DNA of 64,000 nt from Gnetum montanum (GCA_015680685.1 MNCI01030560.1:1-64000), one strand, 5' to 3'; positions 46,316-57,600 are shown, counted from the stretch's first letter. The notes: generated from the sequence alone by a model not told the origin. Program-made: numbers and translations.

Positions 46316-46349
46316 TTATTTAGTACATAGATTAATTACCCAATGCTCA

Positions 46350-47700
46350 TTGGATTTAATAATTCCCTTATCAAGCCAATGTCACTCACTTTGCTCCTGG
46401 TTTAAATTGGTAGGAGCGAGTACATGGCCACCAAGAATATCCTTTCAACATTGTCTCTTAGTGGCCACATGGAGAAGTAAAAAGAGCAATCAAGCTAGAA
46501 TCCTTGGATCTAGACCCATACGCTTACATAATTTAATAGCCTCCACTCAGAAAACATTGGACTGGTCTAAAAATATGGCTAAGACTTTAGATCTAGAGGC
46601 CGATAATATTACTGAAGATCTTCTTGTTGAAGTCCCCATTATTACATCCAATGATAAAACTAAAACATTGAAATTAAGTGCCCTACTAGACTCACAACTT
46701 GTCAGTGACATCACTCAAGTACTAAAAGATAATACAAAAACATTTGCATGGTCATATACCTACATGCTAGGGCTGGCTCCTCGAATTGTCCAACATAACA
46801 TTATCCTCGATGAAAAGGTCAATCCCATGAAGCAAAAGGTACAAAAGATTAGACCTGAAGTGGCGTTAGCAGTCCATAATGAAATCACAAAGCTCTACCA
46901 AGCCAATTTCATCCGAGCCATTGACAATTCTAACTGGGTATCAAACATTGTTGTAGTCCCTAAGAAGAACGGTAGTATATGCATATGCATTGACTTCCAT
47001 GATCTTAACATAGCCACTATAAAGGATGACTTCCCACTACCTAGTATCGATCAACTTGTTGACGTAATTGCTGGGCATGCACTATTATCCTTAATGGATG
47101 GATTCTTAGGATACAATCAAATAAGAATCAACCTAGAACATCAACTCAGGATAACCTTTATGACACCTTGGGGCACATTCTGCTATACGATGATGCCGTT
47201 TGGTCTTAAAAATGCAGGCGCTACATATCAATGAGCATTGACATATATATTTAGTGATTACATGCTTAATTTGCTAAATGATTATGTTGATGACATCACG
47301 GTTAACTCCAAAACAACTGAACAACATGCAAAAGATCTAGACTTAGTGCTTAAACATTGTCTCAAACATGACCTCAGACTCAATCCAAAGAAGTGTGTCT
47401 TTGGTGTCAAAATGGGCAAACTACTTGGCTTTGTAGTCTTTGAAATAGGGATATGAGTAGACCCTAATAAGGTTAAGGCAATAACTAACATGCAACCACC
47501 AAAAAACCTTACCCAACTACGTGGTCTGCAAGGTAGGTTACAATTCATTAGACGCTTTATTGCAAATCTGATAGATAAGTTGAGACCCATGCAACACCTA
47601 CTACGAAAGAATGTGCATTCCCAATGGACTCAACAGTGCCAAGAAGCATTTGAGGACATAAAGCAAGGGCTTTCTCAACTGTTGACAATTTATCCCCCAT
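46350..47700 (+). pseudogene. Reverse transcriptase of element D (two TGA interruptions)
   Basis: The first open part (46350-47234) contains KNGSICICIDFHDLN, FPLPSIDQLVD, DGFLGYNQI and PFGLKNAGATYQ, then a TGA (47232-47234) where family members have Arg. The frame continues at 47238-47456 with the intact active site D-Y-V-D-D and LNPKKCVFGV, and meets another TGA at 47454-47456. The thumb continues to 47700 (PPKNLTQLRGLQGRLQFIRRF). The motif spelling is that of Tat-lineage RT. Confidence 0.88.
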
Positions 47701-48050
47701 AGAGTGATAAACCCTTCTACATCTACCTTGCAACCTTTGATTCTTCCATTACATCAATGCTTTTCCAAAAACATGAAGATGGAATTGAGATCCCCATCTA
47801 TTATTTAAGCCATGCTCTAATTGCCTATGAACAACGATACAATGACATGGAGAGGTCATGCCTTGCCCTTGTCTTCTCCTTGAAGAAATGGTGGCATTAT
47901 CTCTTTCGTAATCAGGTCTACATTTGCAAGAATAATGTGCTCCGCACCATTAATAACAACATCTATGAGTCAAGTAGGATAGCTAGATAGAAAGTAATTA
48001 TCATAGAGTTTGACCTACAGTATGTTGCTCAATCCTCCATAAAAGGTTAA
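47700..48050 (+). pseudogene. First RNase H domain of element D
   Basis: It follows the RT directly after a stop at 47701-47703. It shows F-Y-I-Y-L-A-T-F-D-S with the first acidic residue, then PIYYLSHALIAYEQRYNDMERSC with the Glu, then KKWWHYL. This is the ordinary gypsy-type RNase H. Its end is interrupted by stops near 47988 and 48048. Confidence 0.8.
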
Positions 48051-48149
48051 GCAATAGTCACACAATTGACCATCTTGCCAACGCATGATCAAGCAACGAT
48101 TAACCTTGAATTCCCAACGAGAATGTTAATAGTATAGAAACCGTACCTG

Positions 48150-48560
48150 AAAACTATGAGGCGATCCTTTATTTTGATGGAGCCTCAACTTCCCGAGGAG
48201 GAAGTGCTGCGACCATTTTAACATACCCCTCTAGAGAAATCCGAACCTTTGCCTACCGATTGGCCTTTCCTTGTACCAATAACGTGGTAGAATACGAAGG
48301 TCTTCTTAGAGGTCTTCAGGTAGCATTGACTTTGGGAATTGCACGTATTGTAGTTTGAGGCGATTCACAGTTAGTCATTAATCAAGTCATAGAAGTTTAT
48401 GCATGCAAGGCTCTCCATTTGCAACCAGATTGTGATTTGAACAAACATCTGCTGAAGCAATTAGTAGATGTGGATATACAGCATGTCCCTAGAAGTGAAA
48501 ACACCATTGCCGATGCACTTGCTACATTAGCCCTAGACATGACATCCAAAATGTTCCATG
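48150..48560 (+). pseudogene. Second, archaeal-type RNase H (aRNH) of element D
   Basis: All four acidic motifs of the RVT_3-type RNase H are visible: L-Y-F-D-G-A-S; N-N-V-V-E-Y-E-G-L; G-D-S-Q-L-V-I-N-Q-V; and N-T-I-A-D-A-L-A. A TGA at 48356-48358 sits immediately before the GDSQ motif. A second RNase H between the first and integrase is a mark of the Tat lineage. It may compensate for or add to the first domain during reverse transcription. Confidence 0.85.
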
Positions 48561-48769
48561 CGTTGCCTAGCTCTATAACAAATTGTGCCAAACCTATAAC
48601 CGACACTCTCAATGAAATGCCCATATCATCTGTTAGCACAACACATGCAATAGAATGGTACGATGACATAAAAGTATACCTTCTACGAGGTGAACCTTCG
48701 CAACATTTGACAAATGCTCAAAAGGACGCAGTGTGAAAATGCTCTCGAAAATATGCATTAATAGGAGAC

Positions 48770-49890
48770 ACATTGTGTCGTAAATCTTATGAAGGCATTT
48801 TGTTGATGTGTGTTAGTAGCATCGATGGTCAAACGATTGTAGAACAAGTCCATGAAGGACTTTATGGAGGGCACATAGCACCCAAAGCAATGGCAACAAA
48901 AATTAGGCATTTGGGCTACTATTGGCCACACATGGAGTACGATTGCTTCTCCAAGGTCAGGACATGTGACATTTTCCAAAGGCATGATAACCTAATACAT
49001 GTGCCACCTAATGAATTGCACACAACACAAATCACATGGCCATTCCAAAGATGGGGATTAAACTTAATTGGACCGATAATGCCACCATCTTCTGTAGGAC
49101 ATAGCTTCATTATCACTACGACTGAATACTTCACAAAATGGGTAGAAGCTATTCCCCTTAGGAAGACCACCTCTAAGCATGTTTGTACTTTCATAATAGA
49201 AAAGATCGTGACCCGTTTTGGTATTCTGATGACCATCATTACCGAAAATGGGCCATAGTTCAACAACGCGGATACTAAATCCTACTATGAAAGCCTGGGT
49301 ATTAAACATGCATTCTTGTCACCTTACTACCTGTAGAGCAATGATCAAGCAGAGGCTACAAACAAAAATGTCATCATGATGCTCAAAAAGATGCTAAATC
49401 AGAGCAAGAGGCAATGGCACGAACAACTAGTCTATGCATTGTGGACATACAAAACGATACATCGAACATCTATAGGTAAAAATCGATATAGTCTTGTATA
49501 CGGATCTGAAGTTGTTTTACCTTTGGAGTTATAGGTTCCCTCATTGCAGATAGCTCTCTCAGGCCTCCTCGATGAAAGCCAAAGTGATGAACTGTACATT
49601 GCTGACCTTGACTCGATGGTGGAGGAACGTGTGTGAATGCTTGATCAGATCAAGTGGTACCAGAAACAACAACGGCAACGACATAAACACGATTTGCATA
49701 AACGCCTGATTAAGGAAGGAGACCTAGTCCTTAAGGTCATTAGTGAACATCCAGATAAATTCTCAGCTAACTAGGAAGGGCCTTAGTCACTAAGGCGTGC
49801 AATAACGAAGTATTCAAACTTGCTGACATGGACGTGAACGAGATCGCTAATCCCAAAAATCACCTGTACTTGAAATGGTACTATGTTTGA
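48770..49890 (+). pseudogene. Integrase of element D (catalytic Asp changed)
   Basis: The zinc region has HEGLYGGHIAPKAMA, GYYWPHM and a C-D-I-F-Q-R-H-D stretch. The core reads T-T-E-Y-F-T-K-W where D-Y is usual, and I-T-E-N-G-P where D-N-G is usual, so both catalytic Asp are Glu. The third acid is kept in Q-A-E-A-T-N. TAG stops at 49256-49258 and 49334-49336 replace expected Gln. The C-terminal part carries YGSEVVLPLEL and KEGDLVLKVI. Confidence 0.85.
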
Positions 49891-49904
49891 TGAACTTGAG
49901 GTAT

Positions 49905-50230
49905 GTAACAGTCCTAGCATCATGACCTAAAACTGATACCATAGAATGGTCTTGGCATCATGACCTAAAATTGATACCACATAACAGTCCTGACATCATG
50001 ACCTAAAACTGATATCATAGAACGGTCCCGACATCACGACCTAAAACTGATACCATAGAATGGTCCTGGGGCTATGACTTGAAACTAGCACCACAGAGTG
50101 TCCTAGCGTCATGACAGTAAACTGACACCATAGAGGTCCATCTGGTATGACCCTAAACTACCACATTTATCCACCATGACATAAAACTAGCTTGCAGAGT
50201 CCACTAAGACTATAAATTGGTTTGCCTCTT
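49905..50230 (+). repeat. 38-bp tandem array downstream of the D integrase
   Basis: About eight units are anchored by ATGACCTAAAACTGATACC at 49922, 49960, 49998, 50036 and 50074 (exact 38-bp steps), then degenerate units at about 50111, 50147 and 50176. The core motif is shared with 39879-40110 and 46225-46315. Confidence 0.85.
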
Positions 50231-50744
50231 CACAGTCTGCTACGACTACAAACTGTTGGTGACCGTTTGGGACGCGACCGCCAATGAGTGTCCTCGAACA
50301 GGATTTAGGTACTTATTGGTCTCTGGAAAAACCAAGGCCTAGATACCTCCAAATAGACTCAGTAGTTAATGTGAGTATGTGTGTGCTGTTGCTGTGTGCG
50401 GTTGTGAAAAATGAAATGATTGGGTTGTGTGTAAAACTATAAATGACTTATCTTAAAGAGATTCAGCCAACTTTGCAAAGTACTGTGAGTTATTGAGAGT
50501 TCTTATTTTGTTTAATTGAATAGTCTATGCAGTCCTTATAATACCTACTTGTAACAGATAAAGTTTTGCAAAAACATTTGAGCACAACTCTGTCAATCTA
50601 CTTCTAATTTTCCCCAAAAAAAGAGATAGTTCCACAAGAAAACTAGAAATAGAGCAAGATTCAATGGAAATAGAAAGAAAAGAAAGTAGATTTGTGTTAA
50701 GACCTCAAATGTTTAAACAAGGTAAAATGATATGAGTAAACACT
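50231..50744 (+). other. Non-coding 3' leader of element D before its 3' LTR
   Basis: No gene is present. The A/G-rich stretch around 50660-50690 (AGAAAGAAAAGAAAG) could be the polypurine tract, but it lies about 60 bp before the visible start of LTR homology. The expected first 620 bp of the LTR are missing here. Confidence 0.5.
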
Positions 50745-51763
50745 TTGCAATAATGTGTCATTTTCATCAGGTCACGCTGAGGTCATGTTGGTAGCATGAG
50801 TACAGCGTGAGTATTGATCACGCCTGGTCAAAAGCATGCCAAGCACACGCTGAGGACACGCCAAGACAAAATAAACTCACTCACATCGACATCCTACAAT
50901 AGTCAATCCATAGATAGAGAAGTTCCAAGTGAGTTGGAGTCAATTTCTCTTGTTGTACACTATCATTTTTATAAATTTTCACCATTTGTGAGCTTGTCAA
51001 GCTCTTATGCTTCAAATTGTATGTGCTTTTATGGGCGTAAGCTAGCTTGCGTAATCCAACACATGCTATAAGATACAGTGCATCCGGTCAAAAACGTAGC
51101 CCGCCCATGCACGTCCAACTCACACACAGCTGTCCATCAAACATGTGTCACATGATCCATTTTCCTCTCATCTCTCAGTCGTTGATTCTATCCATGAATT
51201 TCGTGCCCAAGCCTAGCCAAACCTTATAAATATCCCATCCATTCACATAAATGGAGTTGGTAATTTTTAAGGTTGACGACTTTGGGAGCATTGACTGGCA
51301 ACTTTTGATGCTTAGGCACACGTGACTCCCAGCATCCAAGCACCTGTAAACACATCACCCTAGGGCTTAGCGCTTAACTTGCCATCCACACATGCAACTA
51401 CACTTTGACGGGTGCACATATTTGTTAAGCAATAGAATACAATTCATTATTGCCTTCCATTTACATTATTTTCTCTATTTATGCTTCGTTTACAATACAG
51501 TTCTGTATACACTCTATTTTGCATTTCACACATCACTGTTTACATTTCGTACGTTATCAGTTACAGTAACCCCAACAGTAGCCATAGCTTACGCTCGAGG
51601 AAGCCCTTGGTTGATTTGCATGCAAACCATCCAAGGCACTCTACCTTCATTTTCCTTTTTCAGCTTGCCCTCATGTGAAGGCAGGGTCGACTATGTCTCT
51701 CTGATAATCTTTCGATGTTTGTTTTTCCTTCCAGCCTCACGCTGATGATTTCAGTCAGTATAG
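50745..51763 (+). repeat. 3' LTR of element D (5'-truncated)
   Basis: Homologous to 34720-35735 with about nine in ten bases equal by eye, for example CACGCTGAGGTCATGTTGG at both starts. It ends at CAGTATAG before the duplicated TTGTC (51764-51768). The divergence from its partner shows that D, although it is the youngest insertion in the nest, is not recent. Confidence 0.82.
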
Positions 51764-52525
51764 TTGTCTTCCCAACCTCACTTGTGAGATTCTAAAGCAA
51801 TGGTTAAGTGAGATTGAGGCAAATGATTTTTATTGATTTTATATTTTATCTTCTAAGATCTAATTCTTGAATGGTAGGAAATGAAAATTTCTATAATTTA
51901 TAATTGTTCTATACTATTTCCTAACTCCCCTTAGCATAAGCAACCGATCCCATCTTCCATGCACATCCTGAATGTCCCCTAACCACTACTGGGTTACCAG
52001 ACGTTAAGCACCACTAGGATTACCAAGTGTTGGGTTTATGTTCGAGATGGTCGTGCTTATGGTTCTCATATGATATAGCAAAGGAAATAACAGTAAAGTG
52101 AAGTGATAAAATCTATAAGAATAATTAAAGCATGAAAATGTAAAATTGTTTAAAATGTTTAAGTAATTATATCCAAATGCTACAAGGAATGCTCAAAAAG
52201 CTCATCTTTATTGCCGGTCACGCCAATGGGCTTAGGTACATTTGTGCTCGAGTAAAGATCTGTACACCTTTCTCACACCTGCTATAGGCACTTGGAAAAT
52301 ATTCTAAGTCTTGTAGAAACAAACTGCAAGAGCTTCGCTACAACTACCACCAAAGATGTCATAAATGTGGTGGGTGCATGCTTATTTATAGAAGTGAATA
52401 GACTCTACATTAATGAGGCCACATATATGCATGGATGGATGCATCGACAGGCCATGTATACGGGGCTACATATATGGGGCTACATCAACATAAACTAGTT
52501 GATGCAGCGACTGAACACTTTATCA
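51764..52525 (-). repeat. 3' LTR of copy E, second part
   Basis: It continues the LTR broken at 34096. The joined length is about 897 bp after removing one TTGTC copy, in line with the other LTRs (866-926 bp). It contains the U3 with TATTTATAG at 52384-52392 (plus strand) and GTATACGGGGC/CATATATGGGGC motifs, and ends at TATCA, 52525. Confidence 0.85.
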
Positions 52526-52537
52526 TACCCCCACGAC
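52526..52537 (-). other. Polypurine tract, copy E
   Basis: The sense strand reads GTCGTGGGGGTA next to the LTR start. It shows that the split LTR is a 3' LTR belonging to the element on its right. Confidence 0.78.
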
Positions 52538-52739
52538 TGTGTGAAAACTCGTCCTTAGGTTTATTACAATTTGGAAGGTATGACCTTACTACAACACACA
52601 TGATGAAACATATCTACATAGACACTGACTTTATTGATATACCAAGTGCTCGAGTGTATGGAAAAAAATAGATTACAAAATTGTCATGTTCAAAGACAAA
52701 ATTGAATACCCTGACAGCAATGGATTCTCCACTGTGCTA

Positions 52740-55602
52740 AAAAAATGTTAAGGTTGCTGGAGAAGTTCACATCATCCCTAGTGGTGATGGTTCTGATGGG
52801 CCTTCACTAGCCTCTAGCACATGTGGCAGTTGTGGTGTGGGCAACAGTTGTCCAGCAGCAGCTGTAGCTTCCGAAACTAATCAAAAAGCCTTCAACAATG
52901 CCCTCATCTTCTCTTCTTTTCTTCTAGGATCGTTTATTGTCCAAGCATCTTCACCAATGTGTGTTGGAACTGGAACACCTGAAGGGCATGGAAGTGTAGG
53001 GAAGAGTTCTTTTAGATTGACAAACTAGGTAGTGAACTATTTTCATTCAATATCGAATGCACAAACTAATGTCTGCAGCTACTGGTAGTCATTCATTTGT
53101 CGGGCCAAGTTCTCTGCAACCACACATTGCCCTTAAAAATGAGTGTGGATAACTTTGAGTTCCACGTTTGCTATTTCCAACTTTTGTTTCGTCGCTTTAT
53201 GCGCTTGGAACTCGCCCTTGTATAAAGAATACGAGGTGGCCACTTGCTTCTCTAGGTTAGACTATAGCCTTCCGACTATCAACATAGCCAAGTTTGCATA
53301 ACAGAGATTGGGCAGCTCCATGTACTCTGTCATTTCTTCAATTTGTAGCTCCTTGACGTTGATCTCAACTTTGTTGTAGGCGTTCAATCCATCGAAGATA
53401 GGTTGCCATACCTCGCCTCCTTCCTAAAGCTGCTAGAGGGCTTGATTCATTTTAGCCTTTGCAACTTGAATTTATTTTTTATTAACTTCTTTTTGTAATC
53501 CCACTTGGTCCCTATAATGATTTTTGACTTGTTCAAACTTAAGGGCTTCATTTTTCTAAGCGGTGATTTCAATAGCTGATTTTTGTCGCAAGGCTCGAAC
53601 TTCCTCCATAGACAGAGTATGGTTCTTGGCTACCAATCTCCTCACATTTGCGTTCACCCTAGCTAGCTCCTCCTACTGTTGGTAAATGAAGTCTTTCATG
53701 TGTTGATTTTCTGCACCAAGATTGCGTAGACAATGAACTTTTGTGGTCAGCTAGACATTCTCTTGGTGAACCTCTGCCAAGTCCATGTTTAGATTATATG
53801 CATGGACATCTATCAAGAACTTGTCAAAGATCACTAACTCTCACTCACCCATAATCGTCTGAAGCTTAGCTTGAAGCTGTTGGAAAGCTTCATGCCTTGT
53901 AAGTTCACGATTGAGGAGAGTTGGATTAGCAAGTTGGGCCCTTAATTGGGCAACTTCCACTGCCAAGCATTGATAATCTGCTTGTGCTGCTTTAAGTTGC
54001 CCCTCCAAGATGAGACACTTGCCCCTTGTTGAGAGTAGCTCTGATTGGGTTGCAATAATGTTGTCTGGAAGGTCAAAGACATCCGAAAGTGGTTGCATGG
54101 TTCCCACTAGTCAGTCCAGAAATTCTTCATGTTGGGCTACATTAATTTTGCTACGTAAGGTTCTTATTGATGTTTTTACATCTCCAAGTCCATGTACATC
54201 TGGTACAGGCACCACAAGTGCGTTAAGAGCTGTAGCAATCATGTCAGTAACCACTTCAGCCGTAACATCTTACCCCTGGTGTTGCAACTTCTCCATCCTC
54301 CAAGCATATCAAAAAAGTAGCAGAATTTCTTAAAATTTTAGGAAATAATTGTTGAGTAGACACCATTACTTCTCGGACACTGGGATTAGTTCTTGTAGGT
54401 ACTTGTGTTCAGGCGACAAAAAACATCAGCCTTGCTCTTTCTAGTAAACTCATCGATCAAGCCACTTGCTCAAGATGGCTCATTATAGGGTGATAGACTG
54501 AAGGGTCTTCTCCTCCATCGGTTCCTACAGATCACTCTTGTTGGCTCAAGAGTGACTGTCAAATCTTGTGTATGTGTTATACGATTCTCTGCGAGCTTGA
54601 CCTTGTTGTTTGCACATGTGGTGTAGGTGATTGCTGCCCTTCCTCAAGTTGTGTTGTGGCCGGAGTCTTATGCTTCATCATCTCCCACCACGAGGCAATT
54701 GGCGTATGCCTAAGTATGTCATTGGCATATCATGCTATCCCTGCTTGTTTGCATAATTTCCTGATAAGGCAGGGAAAGGGTAGAGTTTGACTTCCACGTT
54801 TTCTTTTAGTGAATCTTTTCTCAATCTCCAGGAATAGTAATTGTGGAAGGTTGATTGAAAATTTTCTGCTTAGAGTGGCACATGCATGAGTAGAGAAGGC
54901 AGTGATCTTGCTGGGTCTTACCATTGGATTTAGGTGGTAAGATGCTATTTTTGAGTATACCCTCTTTGTGGTGGTTAAAGTGCCAAACTCCTTGCGATCT
55001 ACTCCATAGCATTACCTAATCCACTCCCCTTTCACCTCGGGGTTTGCTTATTTGGGGATCTTTGCCACATTAGCTCTAGTCTCTGGCAATCCCAGAGCTT
55101 GTGCAATTGCTTCTGCAGAGTAAGAGACATAGATGTCTTTGATTCTTACTCTGGACCCCAGTTGTCGATTCATCCAGAAGAGGTAAGTTTCTCCTAGGTA
55201 CCATTAACCACTAGAGGTGATGATTAGTCACATAGGAGAATTTTTCAATTGGACTCTGACTTCTTCTGGTGCATCCTCTAGAAACGATTCGAAGTTTAAC
55301 TCCTAAAGGACAGTTTGTTGTAGCTCCCTTGGCTTAATAGCATCAAGACATGCTTGGGTTAGGGTGACCTTAAGTTGTGGCACTACCACTGGAGTCTCAT
55401 CCCTTTGCGATAGTTTGATAGGGATTTCCTCTTTAGGAATCTGATGAATAGATTCCATGTCAGGTCTTTTGCAGAGGGGGCCAATTACATGTGAGCCCTC
55501 CGCTTGCTTTGGATGTTGTACACCTCATCCTCTTCCCGCTCTTGGTCACTTGTCCCTTGGTTGGGACAATCCTCCCCTTAGATGCCTCGGATTGGGTGCC
55601 AT
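52740..55602 (-). pseudogene. Extra sense ORF between integrase and 3' LTR, copy E
   Basis: The start codon at 55600-55602 lies at the same place as that of copy B and starts with Met-Ala-Pro. The N-terminal half holds VRPSKITAFSTHACATLSRKF and LPFPCLIRKLCKQAGI (54730-54924), close to the conserved end of the 'putative plant transposon protein' domain (PF20167 type). A coiled-coil segment at 53841-54107 (QLRAQLANPTLLNRELTRHE) follows. The C-terminus has HIGEDAWTINDPRRKEEK, matching the end of the copy B ORF. Shifts and stops are frequent. The function is unknown; position suggests the Athila env-like slot, but no membrane anchor was found. Confidence 0.68.
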
Positions 55603-56010
55603 TTGCAATCATAGCATAACTGTGAATTAAAATGTGTATAAGTTGTTCAAAAATGGCAATCATACACTTTCTCATTTTGACAAGTTATCATAATGACATG
55701 TGCATCCTATTAGGTTTCCCAGAGTATAGTTGAGGGGTTAGAAAAAAAACAATAAGTCATAAGTTGTAGTTTATAGTGTTGTTTTTGTTTCTTCCCCTAG
55801 GAGGTGCTAAGTCTTTTGATAATTACGATGATTGTAGATCTCACCCTCCCACGATGAAGAGCATACCTCTAGTTGTGAAAGAGGGAAAGGATAGGTTGAT
55901 TAGGACTCACGGTAGAAACATAAGTGCTTGGGAAGAAGAAGTGAGGTAGAAAAATTAAAAAAATCCCCTAGTTTTATGCACAAATGAGCAAAATCCAAAG
56001 GCGCAACAAG

Positions 56011-56110
56011 GGTATATATAGATTTTTTTGGACTGCGTCGATGGGGCCAAGTATACGAGGCTGTGTATATGCAAGGGGCTGCATATATGGAGCCTAGTCG
56101 ACGCAGCTAT
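56011..56110 (-). promoter_or_regulatory. U3-like promoter upstream of the extra ORF, copy E
   Basis: On the sense strand: TGCGTCGACTAGGC, CATATATGCAGCC, GCATATACACAGCC, CATCGACGCAGTCC and then TATATATA (56013-56020). These are the motifs and order of the LTR U3 in copies A and E (TGCGTCGACTGGGCC, GCATATAC, then TATAAATA). The TATA box lies about 410 nt before the ATG at 55602. Confidence 0.6.
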
Positions 56111-56120
56111 TCTGAGAATT

Positions 56121-57600
56121 TTGAGCAGCATTGATCGATGAGAAAAAAGCCTAAATCATTGAATTGGAACACATAGTTGGGGGGATTTAAGCACATAGAG
56201 ACCAAAGAATCAGTCGATGGAAAGAGGAAGGTAGATGATTTTGGAAAATAGAGTCAAAGGTAGGAGAATGTGATAAAATGAAACTTTGCGAAGAAAAGTA
56301 TTACGATGGTTAGCACAAAAATAATCAACCAAGCATATCAAGGGGGTAAGATATTAACAAATGGAACCAAGGGATATGCAAGTGGGTCCTCCCCATAGTA
56401 GGTAGTAGCCTTCGTAGCCCTTGCATATAATCAACACTGGAGTCGTGGGCCCTGTAGTCAACGAATGGTGACTACGAGTTAATACACCCATCCATAAGAA
56501 CTAGCCAAAACATTAGAAGTTCATGCAAATGACGAGCAACAATCAAACATAAAACTAGCAATGAGGTGAGTCATGGGAAGAAATGGGTGAAGGGAGAGTA
56601 AAGTGAGAAATGGAATACATAATTTTGCTCACATGAAATCCCTTGTGGAAATGTGATAAAAGGTGACCCAGTAGAATCCATCCTCAGTTCAGACCCAAAA
56701 CCAACCTCATACAATGACATCGCAGCAACATCAAAAGACTCATCCATCCCCTGGAGTACAAGAATGCACCCACAAATAACCACCACTCTAACATGAGTGA
56801 GAGAGAGGAAGTGAAAAAGGGCTAAGTTAGAGGGGACAAAGCAAGTCACATAACTAGTGCTTGTAGCCCATTAAAGGTCGTCTAAGGGTGTGCTTTAAAT
56901 TTCCATAGTGTTTGTTGTTTTTTGTTTTTTTTTCTTTTTTCTTTTTTTTTCTTGTTTCAATGGGAACCACACCATGCAAAGACCCATGCATTTTTGCATG
57001 CATTTGGCCAAGGGGTGTGCTTTGAATCCTCATGTTATTATTATTTTTTCAATGAGGACCACACCATGCAAGGCCAAATTGTCAAGGAATTTCTGAGTAT
57101 GAGAGGACTTGGAGTGGTGAGAAGTTTGTGAGGACACGTTCGCAAACCAGGGAATAGAAAAGTATGAAAAATGTTGCATTCCCCTTGAAGTCACACCCTA
57201 TTCAACCCATTTGGTACTCCTCAAGTTTGGGAACTACACAAGTCACCAATTAATTAATTAAAGAATTATTAATTGAAAGGGATTTGCATGTTTCGAAAAG
57301 AAGGAAATCCATGGAGTGGATGAATGGATGGATGACGTGGACTCACTACTTGTTTTATGAAATGCAAGTATAACGTAACTTCCTAGAACAACAATGCGAG
57401 GGTGGGAGCCAGATATAATAGGTAGACCATAACACACAATCCATCGCAAGGAGAAACAACAACACCATTATGTGTGGTGACAAGAAGATGGTTTATTAGC
57501 TAAACACAAGAAAATAAGCACATACACACATATGAAAATAACTAAACAAACCAAAAAATAGAGATGTAAATAAAGAAAGAAAAAGTAAGCGAGAATGCGC
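56121..57600 (-). other. Non-coding spacer between integrase and the extra ORF promoter, copy E
   Basis: There is no gene. The stretch contains conserved blocks shared with B and C, and two T-rich runs (56905-56950, 57030-57050). It also has a duplicated segment with ACCACACCATGCAA at 56967 and 57059. The T-rich family repeats follow at 57612-57660. Confidence 0.55.

Larger units (their letters stand above)
34097..51763 (+). mobile_element. Tat/Ogre-like Ty3/gypsy retrotransposon D, inserted in the LTR of copy E
   Basis: It is plus-strand, opposite to its neighbours, and 17.7 kb long. It has LTRs (34097-35735; 3' copy 50745-51763), a primer-binding-site candidate, gag, protease, a 6.8-kb gap, RT, RNase H, a second archaeal-type RNase H, integrase and a tandem array. 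The dual RNase H and RT strings such as PFGLKNAGATYQ place it in the Tat part of the plant non-chromoviral gypsy elements. Great length and a protease-RT spacer are known for Ogre. TTGTC flanks it on both sides. The genes are disrupted, often by TGA where Arg is expected. Confidence 0.85.

Noticed and set aside
49905-50230. CRISPR-like regular repeat spacing
   Set aside because: The units are head-to-tail without unique spacers and are diverged, in a plant retrotransposon; this is an ordinary tandem array.
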